Assembly (NCBI RefSeq): GCF_019599505.1
Contig: NZ_RKLT01000003.1
Span: 124,001 to 188,000 of the forward strand
DNA length: 64,000 nt
DNA from: Haloarcula nitratireducens
Lineage (GTDB): Archaea; Halobacteriota; Halobacteria; Halobacteriales; Haloarculaceae
Reading direction: 5' to 3'
Shown: piece after piece, positions 1 to 8,672 of the stretch
Numbering within the stretch: position 1 is the stretch's first letter
How the letters are laid out: each line of letters opens with the position of its first letter
Translations under genes and position numbers: made by a program
Notes under the pieces: generated by a model
What the model was told of the DNA's origin: nothing
Seen by the model: the letters and a program-made list of their open reading frames with translations, nothing else
Database searches by the model: none

Positions 1-1
1 C

Positions 2-3000
2 TCCGACGACCCGAACGGCGACCAGCTCGGATACACGTGGACCCAGACGGCCGGTCCCGACGTCAGTCTGAGCGTCAACGACGGCGAGCAGACGACGTTC
101 ACCGCGCCGGAAGTCGATAGCGAAACGACGCTGACCTTCGAGGTCAACGTCTCCGACGGCGAGGCCACGGACGCCGACACGGTGAACGTCACCGTCCAGG
201 ACACCGACACCGCGCCCGCCGAGGGCGAGGTCGTCTACCGCGTCAACGCCGGCGGTCAGGAGGTTGCAGCCTCCGACGGCGGTCCCGCGTGGAGCGCCGA
301 TACCGGTAGCAGTCCGTCACAGTACGTCAACGCCGACGGCGACAACGGCCTCAACACGTACAGCACGGGCGACACTGTCACGCTCGACGGCTCGGTGCCG
401 TCGAGCACGCCCGCGTCGGTGTTCCAGACGGAGCGCTACGACGTGAACACCACCGGCTCGGCCGCCGACGACACCGAGATGCAGTGGTCGTTCGACGCGG
501 AGCAGGGCGCGACCTACGAGGTTCGCCTCTACTTCGCCGAGATCTTCCTCGACTCCTCGAACGTCGACAGTCAGGGTCCCCGGACCTTCGACGTCGTCGT
601 CGAGGACCAGACGGAACTGGACGACTACAACATCTATCAGCAGTACGGTCACGACGTCGGCGTGATGGAGGCCTCCGAGGTGACGCCCTCGGACGGCACC
701 ATCGACGTCGAGTTCCTGCACGAGCAGGAGAACCCGAAAATCTCGGCCATCGAAGTCGTCAAAGTCAGCGACGGCGGCGGTAGCGGCGACATGACCGTCG
801 CAGAGGCGGTCGCAAGCTACGACGACGACGGCGACGACACGCAGATAGAGAACGAGGAGATTCAACAGGCCGTCAACTGGTGGACCACCGGTAGCGAGGT
901 GCCGAACACCGGCGGCGAGACCATCAGCAACTCGCAGATGCAACAGCTCGTGAACCTGTGGGTGACCGGCGCGACCGTCGGCGACGGCTCCGGCGATGGT
1001 GACGGCGACACCGCCACCGGGTCGGCGCTGGTCGAAGTGACGCCCGACACCGGACTAGAGACCAGCACCTACGGCAGCGGCTCCTATCAGGTCACCAATA
1101 CCGGCGAGAAGAACATCTCGTCGGTGTCGTTCGACCTCGATACGGCGACGCTCCCGGACATGGTGTTCGACCCGCAGGGGACTGCGGGTGACCCGACCGG
1201 TGAAGGGTTCAACATCGCCAGCGACGGCGGGACCGGCATCACGACCGCCGAAACCACCGACGGCGACTACAGCGCGTTCTCGGAGCCCCACAACGGCCAG
1301 AACGCCGACGACGGCTACGACGTGATGACCGTCGAGTTCGACGACTTCCAGAGCGGCGAGACGGCCACGTTCTGGGCCGACAACGACCCGACCAGCATCA
1401 AGGGCGCGACGGTCGGCTCGCAGGAGGCCGGTCCGGTCTCCGGACTGGAGCTCGCCCGTTCGACGGTGACGGTCACCTACGAGGACGGGACGACCCAGAC
1501 CACCCAGCTGATGGGTGACGGGAGCGCCGGCGGCGCGACCGCCGTCGTCAACGACAGCGAAGCCCCCGCGCCGACCATCGGCGCACAGGACGTCTCGCTC
1601 GACGACAGCGCGCTCGACGACTACCACAGCGCGGCGACGGTCTCCTCGGCCGACCAGACGGTGACGGTCACCGGCGAGCCGGGAGAGACGGTCACGCTCG
1701 TGCGCGTCGAGGGCGAACTGACGCTGACGAACGTCCCGGACGCCGACGGTGACGGCGAACCGGGCTACGACATCGAAGCCTACGAGGCCAACGACGCCGA
1801 AGCCGTCGAGTACTACTCGGTCACGCTCGACGGCAACGGCGAGGCCACGGTCCCGGTCACGCTGACCAACACGACCGGCGACTCGGATACGGGTAACGCC
1901 GGCTACAACTACTTCGTGGCCGCACACGGCGAGGCCAGCGGCGACATGGGTCTCGCCTCGAACGTCGTGGTCCTGAAGTACGAGGAGAGCGCCGACGACG
2001 GCTCGGGCGGGTCCAGCGGGGCCGCCTCGGCCGACTTCGCCGTCAACGCGAACGGCGGCGTCGACGCCAGCACCTACAACGGCGGCTCCTTCGAGATCGC
2101 GAACACCGGCGACCAGCAGATAACGTCGGTCACCTACGACCTGAGTTCGGCGGCGTTCCCCGACGTGGTCTTCGACCCGCAGGGAACCGCCGGCGACTCG
2201 GGTGCGAAGGGCTTCACGCCCGACAGCGGTGAAAGCGCCGTCTCGCCGTCCGGGTCGTTCGCGGCACCGCACAACGGCCAGAACGGTGACGACGGCTACG
2301 ACGAACTGACCGTCGACTTCGGCGACTTCGAGAGCGGCGAGTCCTTCGCCTTCTCGACGGACATCGACCCGACGAGCATCAAGGACGCTTCGGGAACCGG
2401 CGCGGCCGGTTCCGTCTCCGGACTGGAACTCTCGGGTGCGACGGTGACCGTCGAGTACGCCGACGGCACCACCCAGACGACGAACCTGTTCGGCGACGGT
2501 AGTGCCGGCGGCTCGCAGGCCGCCGCGAAAGCGGACGTCCCGACCGCGCCGACGACCGGCGCGGAGGGCGTCTCGCTGGATTCGGACGCGCTCGACAGCC
2601 AGCACAGCGCGGCGACGGTCTCCTCGGCCAGCCAGACCGTGACGGTCTCCGGCCCCGCCGATGCGACCGTCCAGCTGCTCCACGTCGAGGGCCAACTCGA
2701 ACTCGCTAACCAGGCCGACGGCTACGATCTCGAAGCCTACGAGGCCAACACCGCCGAGAACGTCGACTACCAGACCGTCCAACTGGACGGCAACGGTCAG
2801 GCGACGGTCGACGTCACGCTCACCAACACGTCCGGTAGCGGCGTCGAGGGCGGCTTCAACTACTTCGTCGCCGCCGTCGAGGACGGCAGCGGCGATACCG
2901 GCGCGACGTCGAACGTCGTCGTCATGAAGTACGCCGAGGGGAGCGACTCGTCGGGCACGCAGGTGCTCCACCGCGTGAACGCCGGTGAGAGTACGACGAT

Positions 3001-3475
3001 CGGTGCGACCGACGACGGTCCCGACTGGACCGGCGTCGCGGACACCAGTTCGCAGTACCTCGCTTCGGCAGCGTCGTCCAACGGCGGCACCTACTGCGGC
3101 GGTGCCAACGTCACCGCCGACGGAACTGTTCCCGCCTCGACGCCCGACGGCGTCTGGGACTGCGAGCGCTACGGCAACATGACCTGGGAGTTCGACACCG
3201 ACCCCGGACAGGACGTCGAGGTTCGACTCTACCTCGCTAACTCCTTCGATGGTACGAGCGAGCCCGGTCAACGCCAATTCAACGTTTCCATCGAGGACCA
3301 GCAGGTCCTGACGCAGTACGACCCCGTGGCCGACGTCGGCCACGCTAACGGGACGATGAAGAGCTTCAACGTCACCGAGAACGGCGACGGCACGGTTACC
3401 GTCACCTTCGAACAAGGTGCTGTAGAGAATCCGGAGGTCCGAGCCATTGAGATCGTCGAAGGGGGGAGCGCGTAA
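2..3475 (+). CDS. Secreted PKD/malectin/dockerin-like repeat protein (5' end outside window)
   Basis: The reading frame is open from base 2, so the N-terminus with any signal peptide lies upstream. Visible modules in order: the end of a PKD-type domain (bases 2-205); a malectin-like carbohydrate-binding domain beginning VVYRVNAGG (about 230-770); a short dockerin/EF-hand-like segment with DDDGDD and two helices ending QAVNWW and QLVNLW (about 790-985); two copies of a roughly 300-residue unit containing VFDPQGTAGD, PHNGQN and DPTSIK (about 1020-1990 and 2025-2940); and a second malectin-like domain (about 2960-3465). No C-terminal membrane anchor is seen. The composition is Asp/Gly/Thr-rich and almost Lys-free, as in haloarchaeal exported proteins. 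It is probably an extracellular sugar-binding structural protein; substrate is unknown. Two more secreted proteins follow on the same strand. Confidence 0.85.
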   Translation, partial: SDDPNGDQLGYTWTQTAGPDVSLSVNDGEQTTFTAPEVDSETTLTFEVNVSDGEATDADTVNVTVQDTDTAPAEGEVVYRVNAGGQEVAASDGGPAWSADTGSSPSQYVNADGDNGLNTYSTGDTVTLDGSVPSSTPASVFQTERYDVNTTGSAADDTEMQWSFDAEQGATYEVRLYFAEIFLDSSNVDSQGPRTFDVVVEDQTELDDYNIYQQYGHDVGVMEASEVTPSDGTIDVEFLHEQENPKISAIEVVKVSDGGGSGDMTVAEAVASYDDDGDDTQIENEEIQQAVNWWTTGSEVPNTGGETISNSQMQQLVNLWVTGATVGDGSGDGDGDTATGSALVEVTPDTGLETSTYGSGSYQVTNTGEKNISSVSFDLDTATLPDMVFDPQGTAGDPTGEGFNIASDGGTGITTAETTDGDYSAFSEPHNGQNADDGYDVMTVEFDDFQSGETATFWADNDPTSIKGATVGSQEAGPVSGLELARSTVTVTYEDGTTQTTQLMGDGSAGGATAVVNDSEAPAPTIGAQDVSLDDSALDDYHSAATVSSADQTVTVTGEPGETVTLVRVEGELTLTNVPDADGDGEPGYDIEAYEANDAEAVEYYSVTLDGNGEATVPVTLTNTTGDSDTGNAGYNYFVAAHGEASGDMGLASNVVVLKYEESADDGSGGSSGAASADFAVNANGGVDASTYNGGSFEIANTGDQQITSVTYDLSSAAFPDVVFDPQGTAGDSGAKGFTPDSGESAVSPSGSFAAPHNGQNGDDGYDELTVDFGDFESGESFAFSTDIDPTSIKDASGTGAAGSVSGLELSGATVTVEYADGTTQTTNLFGDGSAGGSQAAAKADVPTAPTTGAEGVSLDSDALDSQHSAATVSSASQTVTVSGPADATVQLLHVEGQLELANQADGYDLEAYEANTAENVDYQTVQLDGNGQATVDVTLTNTSGSGVEGGFNYFVAAVEDGSGDTGATSNVVVMKYAEGSDSSGTQVLHRVNAGESTTIGATDDGPDWTGVADTSSQYLASAASSNGGTYCGGANVTADGTVPASTPDGVWDCERYGNMTWEFDTDPGQDVEVRLYLANSFDGTSEPGQRQFNVSIEDQQVLTQYDPVADVGHANGTMKSFNVTENGDGTVTVTFEQGAVENPEVRAIEIVEGGSA
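1018..2940 (+). repeat. Two tandem ~300-residue units inside the surface protein gene
   Basis: Coding segments about 1020-1990 and 2025-2940 encode the same order of motifs: TGSYxVTNTG-like start, VFDPQGTAGD, HNGQN, DDGYD, DPTSIK, SGLEL, DGTTQTT, DGSAGG, HSAATVSSA, DxEAYEAN, NYFVAA and a final SNVVV-KYxE. The copies differ at many positions, so this is an old internal duplication kept at protein level. Confidence 0.85.
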
Positions 3476-3515
3476 CGAGACGCGACTGAAGACGATGCTC
3501 GGAACTCCCCTCTCC

Positions 3516-3533
3516 GCGCCGGATGTCCGGCGC
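3516..3533. terminator. Hairpin after surface protein gene
   Basis: GCGCCGG-ATGT-CCGGCGC forms a perfect 7-bp stem 40 bases after the stop codon. No T-run follows, so a role in 3'-end formation is only possible. The remaining intergenic sequence to 3715 shows nothing else I can name. Confidence 0.3.
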
Positions 3534-3715
3534 ACAAGCGTTCGCCCTCGCCCCTCGCCGTTCGGGGGTAACTGCCAGAAACATCGAACGGCGGCGGGTG
3601 TGCGGCGACGCCCTACGCATCAGCGGCTACGCCAGCCGCGGACAGCGAGTGGGGCTTCCGAGCACGACGAGCCGCGTAGCAACGAACGACGACATCAGCG
3701 ACAATACAGCAACTC

Positions 3716-5674
3716 ATGAGCACGACGATACAGACTCGATTCAAGCGGGCGACAGCGGCGTTCCTCGCGCTCGCGGTCATCCTCTCGGTCCTCGGACCAG
3801 TGGGGACGGCCGCGGCTGCGCCGAGCGTCTCTGTCTCCCAATCGGCGGATAGCACGACAGTCAACCCCGGCGGTACCGTGACGTTTACGACCGATCTCAC
3901 AGTCGAAGAGCTCAACGCTCCGCAACTGAACGTCACCACACCTGACGGATGGACGATAACGAATCAGGAGGCCGAGGGCGGGCCCGCCTACGACGGTGAC
4001 GGGACCTGGCAGTGGTTCTCGGGCGGCAGCGCCGGCGCTAACGTCTCCTACACCGTCACGTACACAGTGCAGGTGCCCGGGGACGCCAGTCCCGGTGAGT
4101 ACACTATCGACGCGGAGGGGTCGGCTGTGACTCCCGAAACTGATTCGACCCGCTTCGCCGACACCGACTCGACGACTATCACGGTCGAGGAAGAACAGAC
4201 CAATACCCCGCCGACCGCAGACGCGGGCGGCGACCAGACGGTCGACGAGGGTGACGACGTGACCCTCGACGCCTCCGGCTCTGACGACCCGGACGGTGAC
4301 TCGCTGAGCTACACGTGGACCCAGACCGCTGGACCGTCGGTGAGCGTCTCGGACACCGTCTCGCCGACGTTCACCGCGCCGAGCGTCGACAGCACGACCA
4401 CGCTCACCTTCGAAGTCGAAGTCGCCGACGGTAACGGCGGCACCGACACCGACACGGTGAGCGTCACGGTCGACCCGGTCAACGAAGACCCCAGCGCATC
4501 CATCAGCGGACCGACGAGCGCTCAGGTCGGCGAAGAGCTGACCTTCGACGCCGTCGCGTCGGACGACGGCTCCATCGCCTCCTACGAGTGGGACTTCGAC
4601 GACGGTGAGACGGCGAGCGGCCAGTCCGTCACCCACGCGTTCGATTCGGAAGGCGACTACACGGTCGAACTGACCGTCACCGACGACGAGGGCGCGACCA
4701 CTACGGCAACCCAGACGGTTTCGGTCAGCGCCGCGCCCGCGCCGGCGAACTTCCAGATTACGAACCTGGACGCGCCCGCGTCCGCGACGCAGGGAGACAC
4801 CGTCACCGTCGAGGCGACGGTCGAGAACACCGGCGACGAGGAAGCGACCCAGACCGTCGAGTTCACGTTCGACGGCTCGGTCATCGACAGTCAGGACGTG
4901 ACGCTCGCGAGCGGCGCGAGCGAGGACGTCCAGTTCACGCTCGACACGACTGGCGTCGCTGCCGGTACGTACACGCACGGCGTGTCCACCGACGACGACA
5001 CCGCGAGCGCGCAGATAACCGTCGAAGCCGCGTCCGAGCCCTCACCCGGAGCGGTCGACGTGAGCCTCGTGCCCGCCGACCAGACCGCCACGACCGGCGA
5101 CGAAGTGACCTACGACGTGGTCGTCAGCGGCACCGACGACGTCGGAGCCTTCGAGGGTAACGTCACGGTCTCCGATACGTCGAACGCGATAATCACCGAC
5201 GTCTCGACGCCCGCTACGGGCGACAACCAGAATGTCGACTTCACCGAGCAGACCGCTGAAATCGGAATGTACGGTCTGCCCCAGGACGCAGACGACCCGG
5301 TGACTGTCGCGACGATCACCCTCTCCGCGGAGAGTGTCGGCGAGACCGACATCTCGCTGTCGGACAACAAGGTCTACAATCAGCAGGGCACCGGCTACAC
5401 CATCGACAGCACCAACGACGCGACGCTGTCCGTGAGCGTCGGAGCGGTCGTCGGTGACACGCCGCCCGCGAACATGGACGACGACGCAGTCCTCGAAGAC
5501 ATCAACGGCAGCGGCGAGTTCAACATCGTGGACGTGCAGGCGCTGTTCTCCGCCTACACCCAGGACAAAGACGTCGTCCTCGACAACGTCGAGCAGTTCG
5601 ACTTCAACGGCGACGGCGAGATAAGCATCGGTGACGTGCAGGCCGCCTTCTACGAGGTTACCACGTCGCAGTAA
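3716..5674 (+). CDS. Secreted PKD protein with cohesin-like and dockerin-like C-terminal modules
   Basis: 652 residues. A Sec-type signal peptide (residues 1 to about 36, hydrophobic AFLALAVILSVLG then AAAA) starts at the only sensible ATG. Then a beta-sandwich region (about 37-150), two PKD domains (about 163-260 and 262-343; the second has YEWDFDDGE), a CARDB-like adhesion domain (about 345-443), a cohesin-like domain (about 448-580) and a C-terminal dockerin-like pair of calcium loops, DINGSGEFNIVD and DFNGDGEISIGD. The first PKD domain is very close to the one at the left end of the window. Dockerin and cohesin modules bind each other in bacterial cellulosomes; an assembly role here is inferred. 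No anchor is seen, so it is probably held by protein-protein contact. Confidence 0.85.
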   Translation: MSTTIQTRFKRATAAFLALAVILSVLGPVGTAAAAPSVSVSQSADSTTVNPGGTVTFTTDLTVEELNAPQLNVTTPDGWTITNQEAEGGPAYDGDGTWQWFSGGSAGANVSYTVTYTVQVPGDASPGEYTIDAEGSAVTPETDSTRFADTDSTTITVEEEQTNTPPTADAGGDQTVDEGDDVTLDASGSDDPDGDSLSYTWTQTAGPSVSVSDTVSPTFTAPSVDSTTTLTFEVEVADGNGGTDTDTVSVTVDPVNEDPSASISGPTSAQVGEELTFDAVASDDGSIASYEWDFDDGETASGQSVTHAFDSEGDYTVELTVTDDEGATTTATQTVSVSAAPAPANFQITNLDAPASATQGDTVTVEATVENTGDEEATQTVEFTFDGSVIDSQDVTLASGASEDVQFTLDTTGVAAGTYTHGVSTDDDTASAQITVEAASEPSPGAVDVSLVPADQTATTGDEVTYDVVVSGTDDVGAFEGNVTVSDTSNAIITDVSTPATGDNQNVDFTEQTAEIGMYGLPQDADDPVTVATITLSAESVGETDISLSDNKVYNQQGTGYTIDSTNDATLSVSVGAVVGDTPPANMDDDAVLEDINGSGEFNIVDVQALFSAYTQDKDVVLDNVEQFDFNGDGEISIGDVQAAFYEVTTSQ

Positions 5675-5701
5675 CCGACCGCGGAACCGTCACGACATCG
5701 C

Positions 5702-5707
5702 TTTTTT
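5702..5707 (+). terminator. T6 tract after surface protein gene
   Basis: Six consecutive T residues lie 27 bases after the stop codon at 5674, typical of archaeal T-rich transcription termination. Confidence 0.5.
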
Positions 5708-5861
5708 CCGACCGCTCGACGCCGGACACAGTCACTGATACAAGTGGTATCGCCCGTCTACCGATGTCACGAGTCGGTCGAGACGCGGTCGCTCGCCGGT
5801 TAAACGGTCCCTACGGAAACGACCCGAGACACTTCCGGAGCCACCCGGACCGTTCAGTCAG

Positions 5862-5874
5862 TCTATATCTTTAA
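5862..5874 (+). promoter_or_regulatory. TATA box for the anchored cohesin-like gene
   Basis: The AT-rich CTATATCTTTAAG stands out in GC-rich sequence about 40 bases upstream of the ATG at 5909 and fits a haloarchaeal TATA element with a short leader. Confidence 0.5.
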
Positions 5875-5908
5875 GGGAACCTCACCGGGTCAGGAGTGGG
5901 AAGCAAGG

Positions 5909-6793
5909 ATGACCGGAAACCGACAGCACGCCGTCGTCGCGGCCGCGCTCCTGCTAACGCTGCTCGTCAGCGTCGCCGCGCCAGTGAGCGCCGCCGGAAC
6001 GACGGACGTGTTCGTGACACCGACCGAATCGGAGATCGAACAGGACGAGACGACGACCGTCGACGTCGTCGTCGGGAGCGCCGACCGCGGGGTGGGCGCA
6101 GCCGAGCTACGAGTGGCGGTCGCGGACCCGAGCGTGGCGTCGATAGATAACGTCACGATCGGCGGCGCACCGAGCCTGACGAACGTGACCTACGCCGACG
6201 ACCGTTCGTGGGCCAGCGTCGAGTACGCCACGGCGAATACGACCGACAGCGGCGAGGTAGCGATCCTGACCGTCACCGTCGAGGGCCGCACCGCCGGCTC
6301 GACCGAGCTCTCGGTCCTGCCGCAGACCGACAACGACGCCGTTCTCGCCTTCGACGAGCGCGGCGACGGGTACGCCGTCTCGGAGATTCGAGACGGGACG
6401 CTGACCGTGACCGAAGCCCGTAGCGGCGGCGGGGGCGGCGGAGGCGGGAGCGGCGGAGGCGGTGGCGACTCGGGGTCGTCCGGCGGCTCGAACGGCGGAG
6501 ATTCCGCCGACAGCGAGACCCCGGAACCGACCGCTGAGCCGACGCCCGAGCCGACGGCGACCGAGACGCCTCGATCGACTACCGACGGGGAGTCGACCAC
6601 GAGCGAACCGACTGAGCCGACCACTGCGCCGGCGACGGACACCGAGACACCAGAGTCCGAGTCGACGGCGGAGACGCCCGTCGACACGGCGACGCCGGCC
6701 GACGTGGATAGCGGCCTGCCGATCACGGGAATCGCCGCAGGGGGCGGACTCGTCGCACTGCTCGCCGTGGCCGCCCTCGCTCGGCGGCTCTGA
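5909..6793 (+). CDS. Membrane-anchored cohesin-like surface protein with LPITG tail
   Basis: 294 residues. Signal peptide at residues 1 to about 29 (AAALLLTLLVSVAAPVSAA). One cohesin-like beta domain follows (about 30-172, starting DVFVTPTESEIEQDE). A glycine-rich spacer and a Pro/Glu/Thr/Ser linker (about 172-268) would span the cell surface layer and is probably O-glycosylated. The C-terminus is LPITG, a hydrophobic helix (IAAGGGLVALLAVAALA) and RRL. That tripartite layout is a sorting signal: haloarchaea normally use PGF-CTERM processed by archaeosortase, whereas this matches the bacterial LPXTG pattern. It follows two soluble surface proteins, one with a dockerin-like end, so it may be their anchor; this is inference. 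Confidence 0.8.
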   Translation: MTGNRQHAVVAAALLLTLLVSVAAPVSAAGTTDVFVTPTESEIEQDETTTVDVVVGSADRGVGAAELRVAVADPSVASIDNVTIGGAPSLTNVTYADDRSWASVEYATANTTDSGEVAILTVTVEGRTAGSTELSVLPQTDNDAVLAFDERGDGYAVSEIRDGTLTVTEARSGGGGGGGGSGGGGGDSGSSGGSNGGDSADSETPEPTAEPTPEPTATETPRSTTDGESTTSEPTEPTTAPATDTETPESESTAETPVDTATPADVDSGLPITGIAAGGGLVALLAVAALARRL

Positions 6794-6974
6794 GGGCCGT
6801 CGCCGCTCGGTTCACGGGTACTTCCACCGGAGATAGCGAACATCGATGGCAAGAGAGCCCAGTATCGACGAGGCCGACGACGTGGAGCGTCCGTTACGGT
6901 TCGAAGACGAACTGTCGTCGGTATCGCATATCGCCACTTTCACGTCGCTTCGACCAGTCCGATGAGGAGATGGT

Positions 6975-8552
6975 ATGAGTGGCGACTTTCTGGATTCGGT
7001 TCGGAGCTATCTGCGGTTCGACGTCCAGACGCACGTAGATTACAGGACCAGTCTGGGATTCGTCGGGCTAATACTCAAGTACCTGGCCGCCGCACCGCTG
7101 TTCCCCACGGCCGTCGCTCTATATTACGGGGAGAGTCCGGTACCGTTTCTGGTGACCAGTGGTGTGATGTTCGGACTTGGGGTCGCGCTCGGACGACTCC
7201 GGACCGGTCCCGAACTCGGCAATCGCGAGGCGTTCCTCCTGGTCGGCCTCACGTGGCTCGTCGTCCCGCTGGTCGGGATGTTACCGTATCTCATCGCGGG
7301 GAACGGGACAGTTGCCCACCCGGTGAACGCGCTGTTCGAGAGCATGAGCGGGTTCACGACCACCGGATCGACCGTGCTGAGCCAGATATCGTTCGAGCGC
7401 CACCCGCGGTCGATACTGATGTGGCGGCAGCTCACCCAGTGGATCGGCGGGATGGGAATTCTCGTTCTCATGATCGCCATCCTCCCCGAGCTCTCGGTCG
7501 GCGGCGCGCAGATAATGAGCGAGGAAGCCCCCGGGGTCTCGATCGACAAGCTCACCCCGCGTATTCAGAACACCGCCCGAACGCTCTGGAAAATTTACAT
7601 CGGGTTCACGGTCGCCGCGGCCGGGGCACTCTACGCGCTGAACTTCCTCGGTCTCGCGGACATGAGCTTCTACAACGCGGTCGCCCACGCGCTCACTACG
7701 CTACCGACCGGCGGCTTCTCGCCGGAGGCTCGGAGCATCGAACCGTTCTCGCCGGCCGTCCAGTGGACCATCATCGCGTTCATGATCGTCGCCGGGACGA
7801 ACTTCGCGCTCTTCTGGTACGCGTTCTCGGGGCGACCGGAGAAGCTACTCCGGAACGTGGAGTTCCGGTCGTATCTCTCCGCTATGGTCGTCGTCAGCGG
7901 CGTACTCGCGGTACTGTTGTTCACCGGTCTCGGTCTCGCGGAAGTGCCGGACGCGATTCCACCGCTGCCGGGCGACGTTGAGAGGTCGGTCCGACAGGCG
8001 GTTTTCCAAGTCGTCTCCATCGTTACGACGACCGGATACGCCAGCATGGACTTCAACACGTGGGATCAGTCGACACAGCTCATCCTACTCACGGCGATGT
8101 TTCTCGGCGGTTCCGCGGGATCCGCCGCCGGCTCTGTCAAGATAATCCGGTGGTACACGATCCGAAAGACGATGGCGCGCGAACTGTTCACGTCCGTCCA
8201 CCCGGAAGCGGTCCGACCAGTCACGTTCTCCGAAGAGATGGTCGACGAGGAGACGGTGCGGAGCGTCCTCGTGTTCACGATACTGTTCCTCACCATTTTC
8301 GCGTTCTCGTCGATACTCATCTATCTGGACAGTCTCCGGATCGGTCTCGACATCTCCGCTATCGAGGCGGTGAGCGCGTCGATCGCGACGCTCGGGAACG
8401 TCGGACCGGGCGTCGGAGTCGTGGGGCCGATGAACAACTTCTTGCGGTTCTCAGCGGCTACGAAACTCTACATGATCTTCCTCATGTGGCTCGGCCGTCT
8501 CGAAATTCTATCGGTGCTGGTCCTGTTCACGCCGTCCTACTGGCGGCGGTGA
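6975..8552 (+). CDS. trkH: TrkH family potassium uptake channel subunit
   Basis: 525 residues, the usual length. The four pore-loop repeats typical of TrkH/KtrB are visible: SGFTTTGST, TLPTGGFS, TTTGYAS and TLGNVGPG, each with its filter glycine, separated by pairs of membrane helices. The protein imports K+ across the cell membrane, which is essential for a salt-in halophile. The next gene on the same strand encodes a TrkA gating protein, supporting the assignment. The ATG at 6975 was chosen because the MSGDFLDSVRSYLRF start precedes the first helix. Confidence 0.93.
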   Translation: MSGDFLDSVRSYLRFDVQTHVDYRTSLGFVGLILKYLAAAPLFPTAVALYYGESPVPFLVTSGVMFGLGVALGRLRTGPELGNREAFLLVGLTWLVVPLVGMLPYLIAGNGTVAHPVNALFESMSGFTTTGSTVLSQISFERHPRSILMWRQLTQWIGGMGILVLMIAILPELSVGGAQIMSEEAPGVSIDKLTPRIQNTARTLWKIYIGFTVAAAGALYALNFLGLADMSFYNAVAHALTTLPTGGFSPEARSIEPFSPAVQWTIIAFMIVAGTNFALFWYAFSGRPEKLLRNVEFRSYLSAMVVVSGVLAVLLFTGLGLAEVPDAIPPLPGDVERSVRQAVFQVVSIVTTTGYASMDFNTWDQSTQLILLTAMFLGGSAGSAAGSVKIIRWYTIRKTMARELFTSVHPEAVRPVTFSEEMVDEETVRSVLVFTILFLTIFAFSSILIYLDSLRIGLDISAIEAVSASIATLGNVGPGVGVVGPMNNFLRFSAATKLYMIFLMWLGRLEILSVLVLFTPSYWRR

Positions 8553-8672
8553 GACGAGCGACTGTCTCGGGCCGTCTACCGGTCCGGAGCCGGTCCGGTG
8601 AGCGACCTAATCACAGACTTGGTATCCCCTGGGCCCGTAGACGTACCTCGTGTACGACTCCGAGGGATACAG

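Noticed and set aside
1055..3535. Long open frame antisense to the surface protein gene
   Set aside because: Its translation is Arg/Val/Gly-rich, mirrors the codon pattern of the sense gene and has no family motif; a usual effect of high GC content.
6846..6965. 39-residue frame before trkH
   Set aside because: Starts MAREPSIDEADD and looks slightly halophilic, but has no recognisable domain and no promoter of its own; too weak to call.
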